Shown piece after piece: positions 7,901 to 13,820 of a stretch of DNA of 35,011 nt. The stretch is from an uncultured Nitrosomonadales bacterium. Its GTDB lineage: Bacteria; Pseudomonadota; Gammaproteobacteria; Burkholderiales; Gallionellaceae. Made by a program: the position numbers and the translations under genes. Under the pieces are notes generated by a model. It saw nothing but the letters and a program-made list of their open reading frames with translations, made no database searches and had not been told where the DNA came from. Each line of letters starts with the position of its first letter. The first letter of the stretch is position 1. The stretch covers positions 1 through 35,011 of the forward strand of contig CAISHO010000011.1 of the NCBI GenBank assembly GCA_903885165.1, given 5' to 3'.

Positions 7901-8344
7901 TTATTTGTCGTTTGTTGCTGAGGTTTGCTTCAGTACATCAAAAAAACTCTTGGTCACTTCGCGGCTCATTTCGAGTTGCTTGTCGACTACTTCTTGCCAT
8001 GCCTGTTGTGCCTTGGCGCCGTTCTCTGCCATGAAACGATGTTGCAAATCACGTATGGTGTCGCGCAGCATCTGGTTTTCGTTCTTCAGTGTCGCGATTT
8101 CCTTCATGGCTTCGTCGAAGCGGGCCTGCGGTACGAATCCCATGGTTTTATAAAACTCAGCCATTTGACCCATCATTTTTTCAGCGCCTGGAAATGCCTG
8201 GCTTTCAGTGGAAATGCCCCAAAACTTATTGGCCGCTTCCATGCCCTGTTGTTGTGCCATTTTCAAGAATTCATTCGCACCCTGTTTGAACATCGGGTTG
8301 TTAAACGTTTCCATCATCATGCGCATCTGTTGTTCGGTCATCAT
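7901..8344 (-). CDS. PhaE-like / granule-associated coiled-coil protein
   Basis: A 147-aa protein without a strict family match in my memory. The N-terminus is Met/Gln-rich (MMTEQQMRMMMETFNNPMF), the middle FWGISTESQAFPGAEKMMGQMAEFYKTMGFV, then a heptad coiled coil EIATLKNENQMLRDTIRDL, and a C-terminal helix with DKQLEMSREVTKSFFDVL, which echoes the phasins' KQLAVSRDVLK motif. That echo, and its place between the RHH gene and the phasins, suggest a PHA-granule protein, a PhaE-like or phasin-like scaffold. GGGG lies upstream of two adjacent ATGs; either could start it. Confidence 0.6.
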   Translation of the reverse strand: MMTEQQMRMMMETFNNPMFKQGANEFLKMAQQQGMEAANKFWGISTESQAFPGAEKMMGQMAEFYKTMGFVPQARFDEAMKEIATLKNENQMLRDTIRDLQHRFMAENGAKAQQAWQEVVDKQLEMSREVTKSFFDVLKQTSATNDK

Positions 8345-8359
8345 GGTCGTATTACCCCT

Positions 8360-8698
8360 TTATTTGGATTTTTTCGATTTGGACGACGCATCCGGTGTGG
8401 TTTCGTCACTTGCCTGATTTGGGCTATTCCAAATGCCCCAGGGATTGCTCATCACCTTAAACATATCTGCGTCCTTCATTGCGCCGAACTGTTTAAGCCA
8501 TGAACCTAGCATCCCAAAATAATTTTTCAGATCCCAGCCGGAATTGAGCATAAAAGGGAGAGAGCGGTTTAAATCGCGGATATACGAACGCACCACATAA
8601 GCGACATTGATGTCCGGATCACCAAAAGCCTCCAGATGCGCTTTGAGTTTTTCGTACTCTTCTTCGTCTAGTCGAATGGTTATAGGTTTCAGTGCCAT
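8360..8698 (-). CDS. Ribbon-helix-helix domain protein heading the PHA operon
   Basis: A 112-aa protein. Residues about 4-45 fit a CopG/Arc-type ribbon-helix-helix: a beta strand (KPITIRLDEEEYEKL), a helix, then a second helix (NVAYVVRSYIRDLNR). The rest is a separate C-terminal region rich in Trp/Phe (WDLKNYFGMLGSWLKQFG) and a Lys/Ser tail ending SKSKKSK. The amphipathic aromatic part could contact PHA granules, as PhaR-type regulators do by another fold; this is inference. It is the first gene of the reverse-strand PHA run, has a good GGAG ribosome site and a likely promoter 35-60 bases upstream with an AT palindrome beside it, which fits autoregulation. Confidence 0.65.
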   Translation of the reverse strand: MALKPITIRLDEEEYEKLKAHLEAFGDPDINVAYVVRSYIRDLNRSLPFMLNSGWDLKNYFGMLGSWLKQFGAMKDADMFKVMSNPWGIWNSPNQASDETTPDASSKSKKSK

Positions 8699-8732
8699 GA
8701 TTATCTCCGCCGTTGCATCTTAAAGTGATTGC

Positions 8733-8760
8733 ATTGTACTACGAAAGTAATACTAAGCAA
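8733..8760 (-). promoter_or_regulatory. Candidate sigma-70 promoter of the RHH/phasin/phaEC run
   Basis: On the reverse strand TTGCTT and TACAAT are separated by 16 bases and sit 35-62 bases before the ATG of the RHH gene. Both boxes are close to consensus. Confidence 0.55.
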
Positions 8761-8761
8761 C

Positions 8762-8783
8762 AATAAAATGAATTTATTTTATT
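8762..8783. promoter_or_regulatory. AT-rich perfect inverted repeat upstream of PHA promoter
   Basis: Arms AATAAAAT and ATTTTATT around a six-base centre abut the putative -35 box. It could be an operator (for the adjacent RHH protein, for instance) or an UP-like element; no binding consensus is known to me. Confidence 0.4.
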
Positions 8784-9008
8784 TTGCGGCGGCTGAGTGG
8801 GATTGTTGAGCGCGGGTTCTCGCCTGCTAATTTGATGGCGACGTATGGTGACTTCAGGCGACTTTAAATGATGATTATTCTAGGTTGCGGCAGCGCGACG
8901 GGTAACGGCCACGCTGTCCCGGTATTTGATGGTTCTGAACATGGAGGTTCAACCGGCTGATTACGCAGATGCACAAAGGTAAAAAGGGGGTTAATCAGTT
9001 AAAACGGA
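8784..9008. other. Non-coding gap between PHA and dioxygenase genes
   Basis: With the promoter area, about 310 bases (8699-9008) carry no gene. The reverse-strand dioxygenase gene ends at its right side and the PHA promoter sits at its left side. I see no strong terminator, RNA gene or repeat in this part. Confidence 0.5.
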
Positions 9009-9863
9009 TCAAATCCTATCAAGGAAGCGTGCGCGATACAAGAGGCGAGGTTGAGTGACGTCATCGATAAAAGACTCCCTGTCATGTAGCACATTGTTGC
9101 ACAACAAGCCCATGCCGGATTCCAAGGAGATACGGTAGATGTGTTGATCGTCTGAAGTTAAAATTTGTTCCAGTTGTTTAACGGCGGCGAGCGTTTCAGG
9201 GTGCCAAACTATGCTACGGGTTCGGGCGGTGTATCTCATGTGGAGCTGCCCGTTCCGTACGGAAAAAACCGGACCGGATTGCGCGGCGCGTGCCACACCG
9301 TGTTCATCGGCGCGCTCAGGGATGGTCATGGCATGCGGGGTGGAGAGGGCACGGATGAATTCCGGATTCACATCGCGAAGTCGCAAATAGGCTATCTCGT
9401 GATCCATCAGACGGTTTTCACCGCCCTGGCCTGCAGGCTGGACACAATGTAAAATCATGCCAAGAATATTCCGTTCCGGTGAATTATAGTAACCGTCCGT
9501 ATGCCATTTAATCGGCTTGTCGGTATAAGGGATGTATTGTTGACGCGCACCCGCTTCGAACACGCGAATCTCAGAAATTCCGTCACCATCGGCCAGCCAG
9601 TTAGCATCGAGATGTTCGAGTCCGAACTGTTTGCCCAGCAGGCGCGGAATATTGGTGTCTGCGATCTTGATCGGACTGGCATAGATCGCCATATTGCAAT
9701 CTTTGATGCGTAGTCTCAATGCTTTATGTTCTGAGGGGAGTAGGGCGCGCGGATCTCGCACTTCGACGATCAGATCCTCGAGGTTCTGAGGAGCGCGGGC
9801 TAATTTATGCTCGCGCCAGCGAGCGTAACTGTCGTCATTGTGAAGATTAAATGGATTGTCCAT
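9009..9863 (-). CDS. TauD/TfdA-like Fe(II)/2-oxoglutarate dioxygenase
   Basis: A 284-aa protein of the taurine-dioxygenase fold. The iron facial triad is visible: His121 and Asp123 in KWHTDGYYN, and a distal His260 in NNVLHDRESF; Arg273 or Arg277 (RLLYRARF) fits the 2-oxoglutarate carboxylate ligand. TauD frees sulfite from sulfonates; the substrate here is unknown, but release of sulfite beside a dsr locus would be sensible. The ORF track starts at a TTG; I prefer the next codon, ATG at 9863, which overlaps the stop of the upstream gene as TGATG, so the two are translationally coupled. It is the last gene of the six-gene divergent cluster. Confidence 0.8.
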   Translation of the reverse strand: MDNPFNLHNDDSYARWREHKLARAPQNLEDLIVEVRDPRALLPSEHKALRLRIKDCNMAIYASPIKIADTNIPRLLGKQFGLEHLDANWLADGDGISEIRVFEAGARQQYIPYTDKPIKWHTDGYYNSPERNILGMILHCVQPAGQGGENRLMDHEIAYLRLRDVNPEFIRALSTPHAMTIPERADEHGVARAAQSGPVFSVRNGQLHMRYTARTRSIVWHPETLAAVKQLEQILTSDDQHIYRISLESGMGLLCNNVLHDRESFIDDVTQPRLLYRARFLDRI

Positions 9864-10477
9864 CAATCAATGGCTGGAGTTTGTTTGACTCGTGCGGGGC
9901 GTGCGGGGCGTGGCTTGCGCAACTCGGTGCTGGATAAATCGCGCATGGTTTTCTCCAGCATCTTGACCGCTTCAGGTGCTTCTATGCTCATCATCTGATC
10001 TGTAATCCAGATGCTGTCACGTTCTCCCATGTGGGATGCGATGCAGTAAGCCAGATAGCGCAGGAAGGCAAATTCCGGGCCGGCTTCGGTGTAGCTAAAT
10101 TCAGCATATTCATCCGCGCGCAGGTTTAGTTTGTCAATGAATTGCTGTTTGGTGTCACTCAATGTGCCGCCCAGCAAGCGGCTCTGGTTTTCGGCAAAGG
10201 TCTCTGCCAGTCGGTTCGCTAAAGTCGTGGTAAATTCGGCACGACCTTCCGGTAAAAGCTGCCGATAGGCGATGCGATCGGCCACCTGCACCAAAAACAC
10301 CAATACTTCACTCAGGAACAGGAAGTACTCTTCCCCTACGTTGATGGAGAAATGGGCGAGTCGTGTCTGTTTGAGCACGTTGTCGCCAATACGCCAGGCA
10401 ACGAATGCCAGCGCATCAGCAATTTCTTGCGGAGACTTAGCTCGCCCACTTTGATACCAATTACTTTTGATACGCAT
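9863..10477 (-). CDS. Conserved-looking all-helical protein of unknown function
   Basis: A 204-aa protein with no motif that I can assign. It is predicted mostly helical: SPQEIADALAFVAWRIGDNVLKQ, then EEYFLFLSEVLVFLVQVADRIAYRQ, a third region FAFLRYLAYCIASHM, and a basic Pro/Arg tail (RKPRPARPARVK). The hydrophobic helices are not long or clean enough to be clear membrane spans, and there is no signal peptide. Its only Cys (YCIAS) is not in a known redox motif. It is coupled to the dioxygenase gene (TGATG overlap) and follows the double-TusA gene by 17 bases, so it belongs to the divergent sulfur cluster. I recall similar hypothetical proteins next to dsr genes of betaproteobacteria, but cannot name a family. 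Confidence 0.7.
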   Translation of the reverse strand: MRIKSNWYQSGRAKSPQEIADALAFVAWRIGDNVLKQTRLAHFSINVGEEYFLFLSEVLVFLVQVADRIAYRQLLPEGRAEFTTTLANRLAETFAENQSRLLGGTLSDTKQQFIDKLNLRADEYAEFSYTEAGPEFAFLRYLAYCIASHMGERDSIWITDQMMSIEAPEAVKMLEKTMRDLSSTELRKPRPARPARVKQTPAID

Positions 10478-10494
10478 ATCAGAATGTCACCGGG

Positions 10495-10980
10495 TCAGGC
10501 TTTTTGCAGAAAAAACTCGTAATCACCGGCGCCGCTACTGATTGTGCTGATAATTTTTACCCCGGTCATGTCAGACCATCCGATGATGTCAGTCTGTATC
10601 CCCGGGCAATTGCTGACCAGTTTCAGGACTTCACCGCTATTCATGCCATTGAGCAATTTTTTGGCTTCAATAATCGGGCCGGGGCACACTACACCACGGA
10701 TATCCAAAATCACGTTAGCGGTCAGCTCGACCCCTTTACCCTTCATGATATAAAATCCGGTGCCGCCATCCGCCATCGTCTCGGTTTTTAATACCTGATT
10801 CTCGGTCTGTTCCGCCCATGAGAAAAGGTCATCCTTTGTGCCCGGACAATCTGAGAGCAAAAGCAGAATTTGCTCATCATCAAGATCGTTGACGATGCGT
10901 TTTGCACCCAGTAGTGGAGCCGGGCAGCTCAAGCCGCGCATATCCAGTTTGATGTTGGCGTGTATATTATTGTGGCTCAT
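10495..10980 (-). CDS. Tandem double-TusA (SirA-like) sulfur-carrier protein
   Basis: TusA proteins of about 80 aa carry persulfide sulfur on the Cys of a CPxP motif. This 161-aa ORF has two full copies in one chain: LDMRGLSCPAP (Cys19) and LDIRGVVCPGP (Cys99), each followed by the alpha helix, and each with a second Cys in a matching place (SDCPGT Cys45, SNCPGI Cys125). The four Cys repeat at an 80-residue period, so both domains look functional. Fusion of two TusA domains without other domains is uncommon. It sits between the RspA-like and the 204-aa genes, which suggests sulfur hand-off within this cluster or to the DsrEFH/DsrC relay. The ribosome site is weak. Confidence 0.9.
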   Translation of the reverse strand: MSHNNIHANIKLDMRGLSCPAPLLGAKRIVNDLDDEQILLLLSDCPGTKDDLFSWAEQTENQVLKTETMADGGTGFYIMKGKGVELTANVILDIRGVVCPGPIIEAKKLLNGMNSGEVLKLVSNCPGIQTDIIGWSDMTGVKIISTISSGAGDYEFFLQKA

Positions 10981-11008
10981 ATGGTGTGTCCCGTTGGTTG
11001 ACGAATGA

Positions 11009-11338
11009 TTAATACCCGCCCTTGCCCAAAGGCTGAGGTAAGCCGGCTACTTTTGCAGCTTGTTTGGCAGGTCCCAGCGGGAACAGGTCATACAGTGCCT
11101 TGCTGTCTGCTTCCGGCCAGAATTCATTCACGGCTTTGAGCATATTGCGGAAATTCGGCGTTGCGCCGTTCTCACGGTATTCTTCACGCATAAAGTTGAT
11201 AATTTCCCAATGCTTAGGCGTCAACTCCAGACTTTCTGCAGCGGCAATTACTTCCACTGCTTCGTCGCTGAAATCCGCTTCCAGTAAGAATCCATCATCA
11301 TTGCATTCAACTTCTGTGCCGCCAATCAGATATCCCAT
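11009..11338 (-). CDS. DsrC-family protein lacking both active cysteines (RspA type)
   Basis: A 109-aa DsrC/TusE-fold protein: MGYLIGGTEVECNDDGFL, LTPKHWEIINFMREEY, then LYDLFPLGPAKQAAKVAGLPQPLG. DsrC ends GPGKQACKIAGLPKPTGCV with CysB and CysA; here CysB is Ala and the penultimate Cys is gone (C-terminus GKGGY). The single Cys near residue 12 is not a relay cysteine. Without the swinging-arm cysteines it cannot carry sulfur as DsrC does. Such proteins have been grouped as RspA (regulatory sulfur-related proteins); DNA binding or competition with DsrC is possible, not shown. Ribosome site GAGAGGA. It lies between the Cas6-like and double-TusA genes. Confidence 0.88.
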   Translation of the reverse strand: MGYLIGGTEVECNDDGFLLEADFSDEAVEVIAAAESLELTPKHWEIINFMREEYRENGATPNFRNMLKAVNEFWPEADSKALYDLFPLGPAKQAAKVAGLPQPLGKGGY

Positions 11339-11377
11339 TGCATTCCTCTCTTCTTGAAAATTAAATAAAAACTTACG

Positions 11378-11980
11378 TTATTCCAGACTGGAAATAACTT
11401 TGTAAGGTACAAAAATGCCGCAACCAAAATGACGCGATTCGCCCAATCCGTGGTATTGCAATTTCATGGACGATTCCGGTGTTAAATCATGCAGTACCAG
11501 GCTGTAGCCGTTGATCTGCTGAGTGGGGCTGGTCAGGCTATGCCGCTTGCCGCAGATTATTTTGCCGGAAATGCCCATTTGTGCAAACTGCTGATTAATT
11601 TGATTAATAAAATTCAGCTCATCGGGGTCACCCGTGACCAGTTGTGCGTGTATGGTCGGGTAGTATTTGATGGCGCGATGTTTCCATGCCCCAAGCTGAA
11701 GTTCATTGCCGGAAACGGTCAGTTTCTGACCGGATAAAGAGGATGCGGTGTCGGCTAGGTTTGAAGGTATGCGCAGTACCAGTTTGGCGCGCTTGGGTAG
11801 CGAGGTTGTCACGCTCTGCTCGATGCTGCGCAGTGGCAGCACGCCGATATTCTGATGCGCTGACAGTGCTGGCACAAGCTGGCACAAGCTAGCCCACAAC
11901 TCAAACGGGTAATCCGCCGGAAGCATCTCGCCTTCCAGGTCAAAAACAAGATCGATGATATCAGTAGCAGTATGGCTCAT
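11378..11980 (-). CDS. Orphan Cas6/Cmx6-like (RAMP) protein in a sulfur locus
   Basis: A 200-aa protein that I recognise as resembling the Cas6 subtype MYXAN (Cmx6) family: an N-terminal VFDLEGEMLPADYPFELWASL block, then IGVLPLR, a middle KRAKLVLRIP strand with LSGQKLTVSGNELQLG, then GKIICGKR, GYSLVLHDLTPESSMKLQ, and the Gly-rich C-terminal loop GLGESRHFGCGIFVPYK typical of RAMP ferredoxin folds. Cas6 enzymes cut CRISPR repeat RNA. There is no CRISPR array and no other cas gene in the window, and its neighbours are sulfur-relay genes, so it probably has another RNA-related or purely structural role. It starts in an ATGA overlap with the 71-aa gene. The family call is by remembered pattern and needs a profile search. 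Confidence 0.72.
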   Translation of the reverse strand: MSHTATDIIDLVFDLEGEMLPADYPFELWASLCQLVPALSAHQNIGVLPLRSIEQSVTTSLPKRAKLVLRIPSNLADTASSLSGQKLTVSGNELQLGAWKHRAIKYYPTIHAQLVTGDPDELNFINQINQQFAQMGISGKIICGKRHSLTSPTQQINGYSLVLHDLTPESSMKLQYHGLGESRHFGCGIFVPYKVISSLE

Positions 11981-12192
11981 TTATTGTCTTGTCCGTCAGC
12001 CCATTGTGTCATCGCGGTCGCCCAGAGACGTGCGGTCGCAGGATCGATATCGAAAATCGTAAAACGACGCGCCTCGCGTATGCGTATGCGCATCAGGCTC
12101 ATTCCGCCTTCCACATGGACGATTTGTTGGAGGTCAATTTCCTGACCGCCCAATGGGACTTTAAAACTATGTAACGGGATTATTTCAGACAT
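11977..12192 (-). CDS. Small conserved-looking protein heading the divergent cluster
   Basis: A 71-aa protein: MSEIIPLHSFKVPLGGQEIDLQQIVHVEGGMSLMRIRIRE..., ending in a helix TARLWATAMTQWADGQ. It has no Cys, no signal peptide and no domain I recognise; strand-rich first part, one C-terminal helix. Its TGA overlaps the ATG of the Cas6-like gene (ATGA), so the two are coupled and perhaps interact. No Shine-Dalgarno is seen and a TATAAA box lies only 16-21 bases upstream, so the transcript may be nearly leaderless. Confidence 0.72.
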   Translation of the reverse strand: MSEIIPLHSFKVPLGGQEIDLQQIVHVEGGMSLMRIRIREARRFTIFDIDPATARLWATAMTQWADGQDNK

Positions 12193-12264
12193 GGATAACG
12201 AAATTTATTTATAGACCTTGATAGTTTAGATCAAAAAGTTATGACCGGAATGAATGTTGTGAGT

Positions 12265-12297
12265 CTAGTGCTTAAATTGAGTAAGTTCAAACACTAG
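12265..12297. promoter_or_regulatory. Inverted repeat in dsrA upstream region (candidate operator 1)
   Basis: Arms CTAGTGCTT and AAACACTAG (one mismatch) flank a 15-base spacer. The spacing puts the half-sites about two helical turns apart, as for a dimeric regulator. No known consensus matched. Confidence 0.4.
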
Positions 12298-12301
12298 TAT
12301 G

Positions 12302-12319
12302 GGGTAGGAATACCTACCC
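12302..12319. promoter_or_regulatory. Perfect inverted repeat in dsrA upstream region (candidate operator 2)
   Basis: GGGTAGG-AATA-CCTACCC, 7-bp arms, lies just upstream of a TATAAA box at 12328-12333, so a protein bound here would overlap the -35 area of a forward promoter. Confidence 0.5.
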
Positions 12320-12474
12320 TAAAGGGTTATAAAAAATACCCGCACAGGGTGATGGTGTGACTGACGCGAGCACCGTACTATGGCAACATATTTTGAGCGA
12401 TGGGATGCGCTGCTTGTTACGCGACTCATCCCAAAGGTATCACAGGTTCCCGTCTTAGCCGGGTTATTAAATAG

Positions 12475-12492
12475 TTGCCCCGGTCGGGGCAA
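12475..12492 (+). other. 5'-leader hairpin of dsrA
   Basis: TTGCCCCG-GT-CGGGGCAA is a perfect 8-bp GC-rich stem that ends about 20 bases before the dsrA ATG and about ten before its AAGGAAG ribosome site. There is no T-run, so an mRNA-stabilising or translation-control role is likelier than termination. Confidence 0.6.
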
Positions 12493-12513
12493 AGCAACGA
12501 AAAGGAAGACATC

Positions 12514-13809
12514 ATGGCGAAAAAGCTGCATGACACCCCGAATCTCGATGAGCTGGAAAAAGGCGAATGGCCTAGTTTTGTAACAGGCCTGAAGGAACTT
12601 GCAAAAGAAAAAGATTATGTTGTTGATCTTTTGGGACAGTTGGAAACTTCCTACAAGAACCGTAAAGGTTATTGGAAGGGTGGTACGGTTGGTGTGTACG
12701 GCTACGGTGGTGGTGTTATTCCTCGCTTTACTGAGCTCAAGGATGAAACAGGTCAACCGATATTTAAAGATGCGGCTGAGTTTCATACCATCCGCGTAAT
12801 GCCGCCTCCAGGTATGCACTACGATACCGCTATCCTGCGCAAGTTTTGCGACATCTGGGATCAGCACGGTTCAGGTTTGATCGCCTTTCACGGTCAATCT
12901 GGCGACATTATGTTCCAGGGTGCGACGACAGAAAATGTTCAAAAAGCCTTCGACGAAATCAATGAGTTGGGCTTCGATTTGGGTGGTGCGGGACCTGCTG
13001 TGCGCACTTCTATGTCTTGTGTAGGTGCTGCGCGTTGCGAACAGTCCTGCTACGACGAGGCACGTGCACATCGTTCCGTGTTGAACACGTTCCTGGATGA
13101 TATTCACCGTCCATCACTGCCATACAAATTTAAGTTCAAGTTTTCCGGTTGCCCGAATGACTGTATGGACTCTGTGCAGCGCGCAGACATGGCTGTGATC
13201 GGAACCTGGCGCGACAACATCCGCACCGATGAAGGTTTGGCGAAGAAGTGGTTTGCTAAGCACGGTATGGATGAACTGGTGAATGACGTGGTTGCGCGTT
13301 GCCCGACCAAGACTTTCCAGGTTAAAGAAATTGGCAAAATCAAGGCTGGTGAGCATATCTCCAGCGTAGCGGTCAGCGATACGCATGGTATCGAAATCAA
13401 CAATCAGGATTGCGTACGTTGTATGCACTGTATCAATGTCATGACGGGCGCACTGGCGACTGGAACTGACAAGGGTGCAACGGTTCTGATCGGTGGTAAA
13501 AGTCATCTGAAGATCGGTGGATTGATGGGTACGGTGGTTCTTCCTTTCATCAAGCTCGATACCGAAGAAAATGTTGAAAAACTGGTTGATTTTGCACAGC
13601 GCACGATCGAGTTCTTTGCAGAAAATGCACTGGAACATGAGCGTACCGGTGAAATGATCGAGCGCATTGGTTTGGCTAATTTCCTGGATGCCATGGAAAT
13701 CGATGTTGATCCAGCCATGGTGAGTTCGCCACGCATGAATCCGTATGTTCGTACGGATGGATGGGATGACGAAGTCGCTAAGATTAACGCCAAGAAGCAA
13801 GCCGCCTGA
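12514..13809 (+). CDS. dsrA: Dissimilatory sulfite reductase alpha subunit (reverse type)
   Basis: Alpha subunit of cytoplasmic siroheme sulfite reductase, here running toward sulfite formation. I start at ATG 12514 (AAGGAAG upstream), giving 431 aa; the longer ORF begins with TTG inside the leader hairpin. Visible cofactor elements: SCVGAARCEQSCYD (Cys169, 175, 179) and FSGCPNDCMDS (Cys213, 217), the coupled siroheme/[4Fe-4S] motif, and a ferredoxin cluster motif CVRCMHCINVM (Cys300, 303, 306). First gene of a 13-gene dsr set; dsrB follows after 11 bases. The oxidative direction is inferred from dsrEFH and dsrL downstream and the absence of dsrD. Confidence 0.98.
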   Translation: MAKKLHDTPNLDELEKGEWPSFVTGLKELAKEKDYVVDLLGQLETSYKNRKGYWKGGTVGVYGYGGGVIPRFTELKDETGQPIFKDAAEFHTIRVMPPPGMHYDTAILRKFCDIWDQHGSGLIAFHGQSGDIMFQGATTENVQKAFDEINELGFDLGGAGPAVRTSMSCVGAARCEQSCYDEARAHRSVLNTFLDDIHRPSLPYKFKFKFSGCPNDCMDSVQRADMAVIGTWRDNIRTDEGLAKKWFAKHGMDELVNDVVARCPTKTFQVKEIGKIKAGEHISSVAVSDTHGIEINNQDCVRCMHCINVMTGALATGTDKGATVLIGGKSHLKIGGLMGTVVLPFIKLDTEENVEKLVDFAQRTIEFFAENALEHERTGEMIERIGLANFLDAMEIDVDPAMVSSPRMNPYVRTDGWDDEVAKINAKKQAA

Positions 13810-13820
13810 GGAGATAGAAG

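Larger units (their letters stand above)
12193..12513. promoter_or_regulatory. Divergent control region between the Cas6/RspA cluster and dsrA
   Basis: 321 bases without a gene. It holds a TATAAA-type -10 for the reverse strand near 12208-12213, two inverted repeats (separate entries), a TATAAA box at 12328-12333 that could be a forward -10, and a stable hairpin just before dsrA. As the only intergenic region for both the dsr operon and the divergent cluster, it is the likely joint control point. Confidence 0.6.

Noticed and set aside
11378-11980. CRISPR-Cas locus
   Set aside because: Only a Cas6-like protein is present; no direct-repeat array, no cas1/cas2 or effector genes were seen in the window.
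12319-12867. 182-aa reverse ORF over the dsrA leader and start
   Set aside because: Antisense to dsrA, low-complexity composition, no ribosome site; shadow.
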